Shown here: in pieces, positions 1 to 6,655 of the stretch
Layout: every line of letters begins with the position of its first letter
How positions within the stretch are numbered: position 1 is the first letter of the stretch
NCBI GenBank assembly: GCA_035763085.1
Contig: DASUBV010000320.1
Coordinates: 1 to 25,688, forward strand
Direction: 5' to 3'
Source of the DNA: DASUBV01 sp035763085
GTDB taxonomy: Bacteria; Actinomycetota; Actinomycetes; Streptosporangiales; Streptosporangiaceae
DNA: 25,688 nucleotides
Program-made: the position numbers and the translations under genes
Notes under the pieces: generated by a model
Told to the model about the DNA's origin: nothing
Database searches by the model: none
What the model saw: the letters and a program-made list of their open reading frames with translations, nothing else

Positions 1-185
1 GCTGGCCAGTCTGTCCGGGCCGGCCAGGCTGGTCGGGCATATCCCTTACTCCTCACTGAGCAGGCGAGCCGCGGGCAGCGAGCGCTGCGCGCGGCCGGGC
101 CGGCCGGAGGACGGGACAGCCTGTGCTCAGCAGGCGGGCCAGGTCCTCCGGCCGTGCCCCCGGCCTGCCGTCACTGTGCGCCCTA

Positions 186-208
186 CCTAGCGACCCTTTG
201 TCGCTAGG
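186..208. terminator. 9-bp stem-loop beyond the stop of the unknown gene
   Basis: Perfect inverted repeat: CCTAGCGAC (186-194), 5-nt loop CCTTT, GTCGCTAGG (200-208). It lies about 24 nt beyond the stop codon of the minus-strand gene ending at 232, so it may end that transcript. There is no clear U-tract on either side, so a different role (boundary of an inserted segment, or a protein-binding palindrome) is possible. Positions 1-185 show no gene I can support. Confidence 0.45.
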
Positions 209-231
209 GGTTTGACAGTTGAGCCGAGTTT

Positions 232-1863
232 TCAGGCTGCGGCGGGCAGCCTTGAGCTGGCGAGGCGGTCGTCGATTAGTTGTTCGATTGAGCGGAGCGC
301 CGCGTTGAGCGCTGGTGGTGCCTGAGGCTGGCCGACGCTGAACAGCGGCGACAGAACGCGGTCGTGGACCTTGGTGTAGAAGATCGCGAAGGCTAGTCCG
401 TCGGCGGTGAGGTGGTAGGTGTTGGTGTGGGGGCGGCGGGTGATCAGCTGGTTGCGGCGGAGCCGGGCCAGGTCGTAGGAGGCCTGGGTCATGGAGTAGG
501 GGGCGCCGAGCAGTCCGGTCATCAGGGCGCGCAGGCTCCTGTTGGTGATGCCGGTGACGGCGCACAGCGTGACGCACAAGGCGCCGGCCAGGGCCTGGAC
601 CCGAGAGTCGCCGAAACGCATGGCTGTAGCTCTCCGCCCCTCCGCATCGACGGTGGGGTGCGCGATCCGCTCGAAGACTGGATTCGCGAGGACGCAGGCC
701 TGGCCGGCACGTTCAGTTTGCAGCAGCCGGGCGTTGACCGCACGCGCCCGGGCCTGGAGTTCACCGAGGTTGTGCAGGCGACGCTGGCAGCCCAGGTCAC
801 CGGGCGCATTGACGACGGTCTCAATCCGCAGGGCGCGGCCGCCTTTGAGGTACTGCTTGATGCGGGAGTGCTTGTAGAAGGCGTTGACGGTGACCTCGGT
901 GCCGCGGGTGACGACCTTGGTCTTGAACTCCCCGCCGGTGGAGCGCTGTGGCCCGTGGCGGACCTGCCGGTCGAAGACGATCTCCATGGTGTCGGGGCGG
1001 CCGAGGTCCAGGTTGTCGGTGACCAGCGCGTCGAAGAAGCCGCGGGCATACCGGGGCTGGGTGAACACGATAGTGCGGGACACCTCGACCTGGGCCATGG
1101 ACAGTTCCCACCACCAGCCGGCATCCCGGTCAGCCGGCCCTAACGGCATCGGCAGCCGGTGCAGCCACCGCTGGAAGAACACCTCGATGGTGCCGGGCTG
1201 GAGGCTGTCGCAGACCCGCTGCAGCAGCGCCGGGTCATCACAGCCGGCGAACCCGTTGGACAGTTCGGTGAAGCCCAGGCCCAGCTTCCGGGCTTGCTGC
1301 TTGGCCCACTCATGGCCGTTGACCCAGACCTTCACCGGCCACGGGCAGTAGGTGCAGACCTTGATGAACGCCGGCCCGAATCCGGCGTCCCACAGGTAGA
1401 AGTAGTAGACCGTGACCCGCCGGTCCTTCTTATCGAAGGAGAACTGCGGGCACTTGCCCGGATCGGTGGCCCGCTTGCGGGAGATGAACACCCGCTGCGG
1501 CTCCTGCGCGACCCCGATCGCTGCGACCTGCGACCGGCCGGCGGCAGCAGCCCGGTCCAGGTGGGGCTTCATTACCTCGATATTGCGGTCAGCAGCACGC
1601 AGCGGCACGACCGGGATGTGATTGGCCTCAGCAAACGAGGCCACCCTCCGGCGGAACGCGTCACCGATCTGCTGCAGGCACGCCGGGGACGGCACCCGGT
1701 AGCCGCGATGGCCCAGGAACTGGATGACCTGCCCGCCGACCTGCAGCCGGGCCAGGTAGCCGTGCAGGTAAAGCCGGTCCAGGCAGTCCAGGTCCAGTCG
1801 CATATGCCCGTCCAGCACATCGCTGATCGAGACCGGCACCGACCGCGTGATCCGCGACGCCAT
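232..1863 (-). CDS. conserved protein of unknown function (543 aa) with C-terminal winged-helix-like region
   Basis: No function is recognised, but the sequence resembles a family I recall as conserved across many actinobacteria and other bacteria, annotated only as hypothetical. Conserved-looking blocks are aromatic and His/Cys rich: YYFYLWDAGFGPAFIKVCTY and VWVNGHEWAKQQ near residues 153-190, ELSNGFAGCDDP, a WWWELSMAQVEVSRTIVF block near 250-267, and FYKHSRIKQYLK around 330. The last ~120 residues contain SLRALMTGLLG followed by a segment ending in LTADGLAFAIFYTKVH, which reads like a MarR/winged-helix fold. No signal peptide or membrane segment is seen. The ATG at 1863 has a strong GGAGG five nt upstream. 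It stands alone, divergent from the padR gene. It could be part of a small mobile unit; nothing in the protein resembles a DDE or serine transposase. Confidence 0.8.
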   Translation of the reverse strand: MASRITRSVPVSISDVLDGHMRLDLDCLDRLYLHGYLARLQVGGQVIQFLGHRGYRVPSPACLQQIGDAFRRRVASFAEANHIPVVPLRAADRNIEVMKPHLDRAAAAGRSQVAAIGVAQEPQRVFISRKRATDPGKCPQFSFDKKDRRVTVYYFYLWDAGFGPAFIKVCTYCPWPVKVWVNGHEWAKQQARKLGLGFTELSNGFAGCDDPALLQRVCDSLQPGTIEVFFQRWLHRLPMPLGPADRDAGWWWELSMAQVEVSRTIVFTQPRYARGFFDALVTDNLDLGRPDTMEIVFDRQVRHGPQRSTGGEFKTKVVTRGTEVTVNAFYKHSRIKQYLKGGRALRIETVVNAPGDLGCQRRLHNLGELQARARAVNARLLQTERAGQACVLANPVFERIAHPTVDAEGRRATAMRFGDSRVQALAGALCVTLCAVTGITNRSLRALMTGLLGAPYSMTQASYDLARLRRNQLITRRPHTNTYHLTADGLAFAIFYTKVHDRVLSPLFSVGQPQAPPALNAALRSIEQLIDDRLASSRLPAAA

Positions 1864-1965
1864 GGCAACCTCCGCAACGTGGCCCGTGAACGGAGGATGC
1901 GCTCACCCGCACGAACGCGCCAGCCCGGACCAGCCGCCTCGGCGGTATCAGGCGGAGCCTGCCTG

Positions 1966-2009
1966 GTTGCTAGGCAACAAAGCAATCTCTATTGTTACCT
2001 AGTAGCAAT
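1966..2009. promoter_or_regulatory. probable PadR operator: paired imperfect palindromes upstream of padR
   Basis: CTAGGCAACAA (1970-1980) and TTGTTACCTAG (1992-2002) form an 11-bp inverted repeat with one mismatch and an 11-nt spacer. Each arm is also locally palindromic (GTTGC-TAG-GCAAC at 1966-1978; TTGTTA and TAGCAA arms at 1992-2008). The stretch is much more AT-rich than its surroundings and lies about 40 nt before the padR start, in the divergent gap with the 543-aa gene. PadR proteins commonly repress their own operon, so autoregulation is the natural reading. Binding itself is inference. Confidence 0.5.
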
Positions 2010-2045
2010 GTAAGAGCCTGTCGGCAACCGGATGAGGGTGCGGGG

Positions 2046-2642
2046 ATGCCACTGCAGCACGCGGTGCTCGCGCTGCTAGCCGAGCGCCCGGCGCACGGCT
2101 ACGAGCTCAAGGGCAGCTTCGAGCAGGCCGTCGGAGACCAGTGGGGCGGCCTGAACATCGGCCACCTCTACCAGATCCTGGAGCGGCTGGGCCGCGACGG
2201 GCTCATCGAGTCCCAGCGCCAGCCGCAGGCCGTCAAGCCCGACCGGCTCGTGCACCGCATCACCCCCGCGGGCCGGGCCGAGCTGGCCCGCTGGCTCGGC
2301 GAGCCGAGCCGCCGCCCGGGCGGCTTCCGGGACGACTTCTTCCTCAAGGTCATGGCGACCGTGCAGGCCGGCGACGCCGACGCGCTCGCCGGGGTGCTGG
2401 CCCGCCAGCGCACCTACCTGCTGCGCGAACTGCGCAGCCTCGCCCGGGCCCGGCAGGAGGCTGCCTCCTCCCCGGTGGACGCGCTGCTGGTCACCGCGGC
2501 CGAGCTGCACGTCCGCGCCGACCTCGGCGTCGTCGAGGCCGCCGAGCAGCAACTGGGGCCCGAGGCGCTCGCCGCCGTCGCCCGCGCGCCCGCGCCGGAC
2601 CACGAGACCGACGTGCCCGGCCGCCAGGCCCCCGCGAGCTAG
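2046..2642 (+). CDS. PadR family transcriptional regulator
   Basis: A 198-aa PadR-type repressor. The N-terminal winged helix is clear: LQHAVLALLAERPAHGYEL (helix 1 and the Gly-Tyr-Glu signature), then GGLNIGHLYQILERLGRDGLI (recognition helix), an RLVHRITPAGRAELARWL wing, and an alpha-helical C-terminal dimerisation part (residues ~100-185) of the Vir_act_alpha_C type. I chose the ATG at 2046 because GAGGG lies 7 nt upstream and family members start a few residues before AVLALL; the frame is open back to a TTG at 1992, which would fall inside the inverted repeat. The methyltransferase gene follows after 60 nt and is probably co-transcribed. The ligand is unknown; many PadR proteins sense phenolics or drugs. 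Confidence 0.9.
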   Translation: MPLQHAVLALLAERPAHGYELKGSFEQAVGDQWGGLNIGHLYQILERLGRDGLIESQRQPQAVKPDRLVHRITPAGRAELARWLGEPSRRPGGFRDDFFLKVMATVQAGDADALAGVLARQRTYLLRELRSLARARQEAASSPVDALLVTAAELHVRADLGVVEAAEQQLGPEALAAVARAPAPDHETDVPGRQAPAS

Positions 2643-2689
2643 CCCGCGCCGCGGGCCAGACCGCGCCGCAGCCCGCTGCCGTCACCCGA

Positions 2690-2701
2690 AGGAGCGCTCC
2701 T
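2690..2701 (+). promoter_or_regulatory. ribosome binding site embedded in a 12-bp palindrome
   Basis: AGGAGCGCTCCT is a perfect palindrome that contains the Shine-Dalgarno core GAAGGAG of the methyltransferase gene, 8 nt before its TTG start. In RNA it could only fold as a very tight hairpin or pair between molecules, so it may be chance. The strong SD is what decides the TTG start. Confidence 0.4.
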
Positions 2702-2702
2702 G

Positions 2703-3416
2703 TTGCCCAGCCCGTTCATCTACACCACCGACGACCTGCTGGACGTGCTGGACGAGGTTCTAGTCGGGGATGACGCCACCCGGTGGAATGAGTTCTTCGC
2801 CGACCGCGCCCGGCCGATCCCGTTCTTCGTTGACTACCCGGACGAGAGCCTGGCCGGCTGGCTCGCCGGCGGGCGGCTGCACCCCGGCCGGGTCCTCGAG
2901 CTGGGCTGCGGGCACGGCCGCAACGCGCTGTACCTGGCCAGCCAGGGCTGCACGGTCGACGCGGTGGACCTGTCCGCCGAGGCGCTCGGCTGGGCCCGGC
3001 AGCGGGCTGAGGCCGCCGGTGCCATGGTGACCTTCCAGAACTGCTCCATCTTCGACGCGGTGATCGAGCCGGCGGCCTACGACCTGGTCTACGACTCCGG
3101 CTGCCTGCACCACCTGCCGCCGCACCGCCGCCAGTCCTACGTCAGCCTGGTGAACCGGGCACTGAAGCCCGGCGGCCACTTCGGGCTGACCTGCTTCCGG
3201 CCCGAGGGCGGCAGCGGCCTTACCGACCAGCAGGTCTACGAGCGGGTCACCCTGGGCGGCGGCCTCGGCTACACCGAGGACCAGCTGCGGCACCTCTGGG
3301 ACCGGGCCCCGTTCTCGGTGCAGGTGCTGCGCCAGATGGCCAAGACCGGCGGCGGCGGGCCGCACTTCGGCGAGGATTTCCTGTGGGTCCTGCTGGCCGC
3401 CAAAGATCAGCAGTAA
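2703..3416 (+). CDS. class I SAM-dependent methyltransferase
   Basis: A 237-aa Rossmann-type methyltransferase. Motif I is VLELGCGHGRNALYLASQG (residues ~64-82), followed by the acidic strand-2 end VDAVDLS (Asp ~89), the strand-4 motif YDLVYDSGCLHHLPPHRR, and LKPGGHFGLTCF. This matches the Methyltransf_11/25 and TehB-like groups. The substrate is not evident; there is no N-terminal targeting signal. The TTG at 2703 is preceded by GAAGGAG with 8-nt spacing. It follows padR by 60 nt and probably belongs to the same operon, so its substrate may be related to the PadR ligand. That link is inference. Confidence 0.88.
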   Translation: MPSPFIYTTDDLLDVLDEVLVGDDATRWNEFFADRARPIPFFVDYPDESLAGWLAGGRLHPGRVLELGCGHGRNALYLASQGCTVDAVDLSAEALGWARQRAEAAGAMVTFQNCSIFDAVIEPAAYDLVYDSGCLHHLPPHRRQSYVSLVNRALKPGGHFGLTCFRPEGGSGLTDQQVYERVTLGGGLGYTEDQLRHLWDRAPFSVQVLRQMAKTGGGGPHFGEDFLWVLLAAKDQQ

Positions 3417-3426
3417 CGGGCCATCC

Positions 3427-3474
3427 GGGCGCCGGCTCTCCCCCCCGGTTACTGGGGTTCCAGGGGTGGCGCCC
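3427..3474 (+). terminator. terminator-like inverted repeat after the methyltransferase gene
   Basis: GGGCGCC (3427-3433) pairs with GGCGCCC (3468-3474), enclosing an inner CCCC/GGGG pairing. It lies 11 nt after the methyltransferase stop and before the aldo/keto reductase start. The loop is long and no U-tract follows, so termination is a tentative reading. Confidence 0.3.
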
Positions 3475-3524
3475 CGGGCCAGCACGGCCTCACCCCGCGA
3501 CCCGGCGCTCCGGCAGGCGGCAGG

Positions 3525-3530
3525 TAACGT
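3525..3530 (+). promoter_or_regulatory. possible -10 element for a leaderless aldo/keto reductase mRNA
   Basis: TAACGT fits the actinobacterial TANNNT -10 pattern and ends 8 nt before the GTG at 3538, which would make the transcript start at or next to the start codon. No convincing -35 is seen. It helps choose the start, because no Shine-Dalgarno sequence is visible there. Confidence 0.3.
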
Positions 3531-3537
3531 GCGGGGT

Positions 3538-4530
3538 GTGGAGCACACCAGACTGGGCCGGACCGGCCTTCAGGTGTCCCGGCTGTGCCTGGGCACGATG
3601 ACCTTCGGACTGCAGTGCGACGAGCCCGCCTCGGCGGCCATCCTGGACCACGCGGCCGAGGGCGGCATCGACTTCCTCGATACCTCCGACGCCTATCCGC
3701 TCGGCGGCGACCTGTCCACCCGCGGCGTGACCGAGGAGATCCTCGGCCGCTGGCTGCGCGGCCGGCGGGACCGGTTCATCGTCGCCACCAAGTGCTTCGC
3801 GCCGACCGGGCCCGCGCCGTTCGACGGCGGCAACTCGCGCAAGCACATCATGTCCGCCGTCGAGGCGTCGCTGCGCCGGCTGCAGACCGACTACATCGAC
3901 CTGTACCAGCTGCACGGCTACGACCCGGCCACGCCGATCGACGAGACCCTCGGCGCCCTGGACGACCTGGTCCACTCCGGCAAGGTCCGCTACATCGGCT
4001 GCTCCAACTTCCTCACCTACCAGCTGGTGCGCGCCGTCGGCCGGACCGAGACCCTGCGGCTGACCCGGATGGACTGCGTCCAGCCCCGGTACAACCTGCT
4101 GTTCCGCCAGATCGAGCGGGAGATGCTGCCGTTCTGCGGCGAGGAGGGCATCGGCGTGATCCCGTATAACCCGATCGCCGGCGGCCTGCTGTCGGGCAAG
4201 CACGTGCGCACCAGCCCGCCGCCGGAGGGCAGCCGGTTCACTCTCGGCACCGCCGCGCAGAACTACCAGGACCGGTACTGGCACGACCGCGAGTTCGACA
4301 CCGTCGAGACGCTGCGCCAGCTCGCCGACAAGGCCGGGGTCAGCCTGGTGACGCTGTCGGTGGCCTGGGTCCTGGCGCACCCGGCGGTCACCGCGCCCAT
4401 CATCGGCGCCAGCCGCCCGGACCAGCTCGACGCCAGCCTGGCCGCTCTCGACTACACGATCGACGCTGACCTCAAGCGGCAGCTGGACGAAGCCACCCAC
4501 GAGTACCGGATGGGAGACGCCCCTCGGTAG
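3538..4530 (+). CDS. aldo/keto reductase
   Basis: A 330-aa NADP-dependent aldo/keto reductase of the YajO/Tas-like group. The N-terminus (HTRLGRTGLQVSRLCLGTM) is standard. The catalytic tetrad is present: Asp48 and Tyr53 in DFLDTSDAY, Lys85 in IVATKCF, and His126 in LYQLHGYD. The C-terminal cofactor-binding part includes TAPIIGASRPDQLDASLAAL. The frame is open upstream to 3466, but family alignment favours starting at the GTG at 3538 (Glu-His-Thr-Arg follows). The physiological substrate is unknown. It is separated from the methyltransferase by 121 nt with a large inverted repeat, so it is probably its own transcription unit, possibly with the DUF1992 gene 57 nt downstream. Confidence 0.9.
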   Translation: MEHTRLGRTGLQVSRLCLGTMTFGLQCDEPASAAILDHAAEGGIDFLDTSDAYPLGGDLSTRGVTEEILGRWLRGRRDRFIVATKCFAPTGPAPFDGGNSRKHIMSAVEASLRRLQTDYIDLYQLHGYDPATPIDETLGALDDLVHSGKVRYIGCSNFLTYQLVRAVGRTETLRLTRMDCVQPRYNLLFRQIEREMLPFCGEEGIGVIPYNPIAGGLLSGKHVRTSPPPEGSRFTLGTAAQNYQDRYWHDREFDTVETLRQLADKAGVSLVTLSVAWVLAHPAVTAPIIGASRPDQLDASLAALDYTIDADLKRQLDEATHEYRMGDAPR

Positions 4531-4587
4531 CGGCAGCCGCAGGGGCAACCAGAGCGCCCCGGAGGCTGCCCGGGAGGAGGAGCCATC

Positions 4588-5076
4588 ATGACCGAGCGCA
4601 AGCCCGCGGACATGAGCTTCCCCACCTGGGTGGAGAAGCAGATCCACGACGCGGAAGAGCGCGGCGCTTTCGACAACCTGCCCGGCGCGGGCAAGCCGCT
4701 GCCCAAGAGCGACGAGGCCGACGAGGGGCAGGCCTGGCTGCGCGACTATCTGCGCCGCGAGGGCGTCAGCACCGAGGAGATGCTGCCCACGCCGCTGCGG
4801 CTGCGCAAGGAAGCCGAGCGGCTGGCCGACACGGTGCACCTGCTCGCCTCCGAGCAGCATGTCCGCGAGGCGGTCGCCGAGCTCAACGAGCGGATCATGA
4901 AGTGGCGGCGCATCCCGCTCGACGGCCCGCCCATCTTCGTCGCGCTCGTCGACGAGGAGGCCATGCTCACCCGCTGGACCGAAGCCCGGCCGGCCGGCCG
5001 GCCCGACGCCGAGGCATCCGTTGCCGGCCGGTCACCAGCCCGGCCGCCCCGCCGCCGGTGGTGGCGCCGCCGCTAG
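4588..5076 (+). CDS. DUF1992 (DnaJ-C28-like conserved domain) protein
   Basis: A 162-aa protein. Residues ~9-40 (MSFPTWVEKQIHDAEERGAF, then DNLPGAGKPLP) match the conserved N-terminal core of DUF1992, a domain also found in the eukaryotic J-protein DNAJC28. No J domain is present here. The middle is charged and helical. The last ~25 residues are Arg/Pro-rich and end in RRRWWRRR, a basic tail that could bind nucleic acid or be unstructured. The start has a strong GGAGGAGG site 8-10 nt upstream. Its stop overlaps the stop of the convergent doc gene in the tetranucleotide CTAG (5073-5076). The function of bacterial DUF1992 proteins is not established. Confidence 0.88.
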   Translation: MTERKPADMSFPTWVEKQIHDAEERGAFDNLPGAGKPLPKSDEADEGQAWLRDYLRREGVSTEEMLPTPLRLRKEAERLADTVHLLASEQHVREAVAELNERIMKWRRIPLDGPPIFVALVDEEAMLTRWTEARPAGRPDAEASVAGRSPARPPRRRWWRRR

Positions 5077-5453
5077 ATGCGCGGTTCGGTCACCTTCTCC
5101 AGGACAGCAGCGATCTCGTCGGCGGAATCCAGCTCCCCGGCGGCTATCTGCATGATCAGGTCATAGGCTGCGGCATTCGTGAGCGTGAGCCGGCGGCCGT
5201 TGACACCGTAGAAGGCAACCAAGGCGCCCAGCGCCAGCCGCTTGTTGCCGTCAGCGAGCGCATGGTTGCGGGCCAGGGAATGCACTAGGGCCGCCGCCTT
5301 GGCGTCGAGCCCCTGGTAGGCATCCCTGCCGAACGCGGTGGCTTGGGGGCGGGCGGCGGCGGACTCCAGCAGCCCGGGATCGCGAACGATGACCTTGCCG
5401 CCCGTTGCTCGCTCAGCGATGTGCACAAGCTCCGGCAGGCTCAGGTAGATCAC
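5073..5453 (-). CDS. doc: Doc/Fic-fold toxin of a type II toxin-antitoxin system
   Basis: A 126-aa protein of the Doc subfamily. The Fic signature HALADGNKR spans residues 64-72, with the catalytic His64 and the Asp/Gly-Asn-Lys-Arg anion-binding loop. The N-terminal IYLSLPELVHIAERATGG and DPGLLESAAARPQATAFG segments are typical of Doc. The well-studied P1 Doc phosphorylates elongation factor EF-Tu and stops translation; this member most likely acts on a similar target. The GTG start at 5453 overlaps the antitoxin TGA (GTGA), so translation of the toxin is coupled to its antitoxin. The stop overlaps that of the convergent DUF1992 gene. Confidence 0.92.
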   Translation of the reverse strand: MIYLSLPELVHIAERATGGKVIVRDPGLLESAAARPQATAFGRDAYQGLDAKAAALVHSLARNHALADGNKRLALGALVAFYGVNGRRLTLTNAAAYDLIMQIAAGELDSADEIAAVLEKVTEPRI

Positions 5454-5653
5454 TGCCCGAGCCGCTCCAGGGCCTCGGCGTACCGGGGCAGCTCGTCATC
5501 CAGGACGCGATCCAGGAGTTCCGCGCGGCTATGCTCCTCGATGTAGTCGCGGATCGCCTGCCGGGCGACGTCCTGCATGGACCGCTGCTCCAGGTCAGCA
5601 CGCCGCCGCAGGGCTGCGGTCTCCGCATCGTCCAGCCGCAGTGTCATCGCCAT
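5450..5653 (-). CDS. ribbon-helix-helix antitoxin (CopG-like) paired with Doc
   Basis: A 67-aa protein. MTLRLDDAETAALRRRADLE followed by QRSMQDVARQAIRDYIEEH is a ribbon-helix-helix DNA-binding domain: short basic strand, then two helices. The acidic C-terminal tail (residues ~45-67) is the likely toxin-neutralising part. Doc is classically paired with the unrelated Phd fold, so this is an RHH-Doc combination. An in-frame ATG two codons in (MAM) is an alternative start. No Shine-Dalgarno is seen; the -10 element lies 6 nt from the first ATG, which suggests a leaderless mRNA starting exactly there. It would repress its own promoter through the 5661-5680 palindrome. Confidence 0.9.
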   Translation of the reverse strand: MAMTLRLDDAETAALRRRADLEQRSMQDVARQAIRDYIEEHSRAELLDRVLDDELPRYAEALERLGQ

Positions 5654-5659
5654 GACAAT

Positions 5660-5680
5660 ATGGTATCACTGCTGATACCA
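5660..5680 (-). promoter_or_regulatory. toxin-antitoxin operator and overlapping extended -10 promoter
   Basis: TGGTATCA (5661-5668), CTGC, TGATACCA (5673-5680) form a perfect 8-bp-arm palindrome directly upstream of the antitoxin ATG. On the minus strand one arm contains an extended -10 element, TGATACCAT (5668 down to 5660). Its end is 7 nt from the A of the ATG, so the transcript would be leaderless. The overlap of operator and -10 explains how antitoxin binding would block transcription. The arms are AT-rich against GC-rich surroundings. Confidence 0.7.
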
Positions 5681-5711
5681 GCTGACGCCCGGCCCGCCGC
5701 CGCGCGGGGGC

Positions 5712-5748
5712 TTGCCCCGGCCTGCGGCGGCGCGAGAACCTGATCTCC
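5712..5748 (+). promoter_or_regulatory. candidate promoter of the urate/allantoin gene block
   Basis: TTGCCC (5712-5717, 4 of 6 to TTGACA) and GAACCT (5736-5741) are spaced 18 nt apart, and the predicted start falls at or next to the uraD ATG at 5749. No clear Shine-Dalgarno precedes uraD, consistent with a leaderless start. GAGA and TCTC arms (around 5734-5747) flank this region and could be an operator. The elements are weak, so this is a guess from position and pattern. Confidence 0.3.
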
Positions 5749-6303
5749 ATGAGTGCGCCAGCACAGCCAGCGGCGGACGGCGCCGCCGACCCGCTGGCCC
5801 GGTTCAACGCCCTGCCGGAGCCGGACGCGCTCGCGGAGCTGCTGGCCTGCTGCGCCGCCCCGGCCTGGGCCCGGCAGGTGGCGGCGGGCCGCCCTTACCG
5901 GTCCCTGGACGGCGTGCTGGCATCCTCCGATGAGGCAGTAACCCAGATGACCGACGCGGACCTGGCCGACGCGCTGGCCGGGCACCCGCGCATCGGCGAG
6001 CGCCGCCGCGAGCCGGCCGGGCCAGGTCGGCAGGCTGCTTCGTGGTCGAGCCAGGAGCAGGCCGGGATGCGCACCGCCGGCCAGCAGGCCAGCCAGGCCA
6101 TGGCCGAGCTGAACCGGGCCTACGAGGACCGCTTCGGGCACATCTACCTGGTCTGCGCGACCGGCCGCAGCGCCGCTGAGCTGCTGGACCTGCTGCGCGG
6201 GCGGCTCGGCAACGACCCCGTGGCCGAGCGCCATGTCGTCCGGTCCGAGCTGGCTCAGATCAACCGCCTGCGCCTGGGCAAGCTCCTGGCGGGCGCCTCG
6301 TGA
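5749..6303 (+). CDS. uraD: 2-oxo-4-hydroxy-4-carboxy-5-ureidoimidazoline (OHCU) decarboxylase
   Basis: This 184-aa cytosolic enzyme catalyses the last step of the urate oxidase pathway, decarboxylating OHCU to S-allantoin. The family signature GHPRIGER is at residues ~78-85 with the catalytic His79 and Glu84. Further family blocks are WSSQEQAGM, the NRAYEDRFGHIYLVCATGRS segment, and the C-terminal RSELAQINRLRLGKLL helix. The first ~14 residues are an Ala/Pro-rich extension. Its GTGA overlap with the HIU hydrolase gene and the 2-nt gap to urate oxidase put the three urate-ring-opening enzymes in one translationally coupled set. It is the first gene of the plus-strand purine block and is divergent from the toxin-antitoxin operon. 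Confidence 0.96.
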   Translation: MSAPAQPAADGAADPLARFNALPEPDALAELLACCAAPAWARQVAAGRPYRSLDGVLASSDEAVTQMTDADLADALAGHPRIGERRREPAGPGRQAASWSSQEQAGMRTAGQQASQAMAELNRAYEDRFGHIYLVCATGRSAAELLDLLRGRLGNDPVAERHVVRSELAQINRLRLGKLLAGAS

Positions 6304-6653
6304 CCGGCCATGCCAGCGTGATCACCACGCATGTCCTGGACACCGCCGCGGGACGCCCGGCGGCCGGCGTGCCGGTGCGGCTCGAGCACGTCACCGGCAG
6401 CGGCGCGGCGCAGCTCGGCGAGGGCGTCACCGGCCCAGACGGGCGGGTCGCGCGGCTCGGCCCGGCCCAGCTGCCGCCCGGCCGCTACCGCCTGGTCTTC
6501 GACACCGCTGCCTACCTGGCCGCGGCCGGCCACGAGCCGGCGTTCTACCCCGAGGTCAGCGTCTTGTTCACCGTGGCCGGGCAGCCCGGCGAGCATTACC
6601 ACCTGCCGCTGCTGCTCAGCCCGTACGGCTACTCCACCTACCGCGGGAGCTGA
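6300..6653 (+). CDS. uraH: 5-hydroxyisourate hydrolase (transthyretin-like)
   Basis: A 117-aa HIU hydrolase (also called PucM/HiuH), which hydrolyses the unstable product of urate oxidase to OHCU. All landmarks of the transthyretin-related family are present: THVLDTAAGRPA with His11, PDGR with Arg49, His99/His101 in HYHLPLLLSP, and the diagnostic C-terminal tetrapeptide YRGS. No signal peptide is seen, so it is cytosolic. It starts at a GTG inside the stop of uraD (GTGA). The order decarboxylase, hydrolase, oxidase is the reverse of the reaction order. Confidence 0.96.
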   Translation: MTGHASVITTHVLDTAAGRPAAGVPVRLEHVTGSGAAQLGEGVTGPDGRVARLGPAQLPPGRYRLVFDTAAYLAAAGHEPAFYPEVSVLFTVAGQPGEHYHLPLLLSPYGYSTYRGS

Positions 6654-6655
6654 AT

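Noticed and set aside
1..231. Coding end of a gene entering from the left edge
   Set aside because: Frames in this stretch are Arg/Pro/Ala-rich without family features on either strand, and no recognisable C-terminus was seen.
412..1143. 243-codon plus-strand frame opposite the 543-aa gene
   Set aside because: The minus strand carries the conserved aromatic-rich protein with a good ribosome site. The plus frame is a Gly/Val/Ala-rich shadow.
5707..5718. GGGGC-TT-GCCCC hairpin upstream of uraD as a terminator or riboswitch
   Set aside because: The 2-nt loop is too tight, it overlaps the likely -35 region, and no conserved riboswitch core is visible. A purine riboswitch pattern was looked for and not found.
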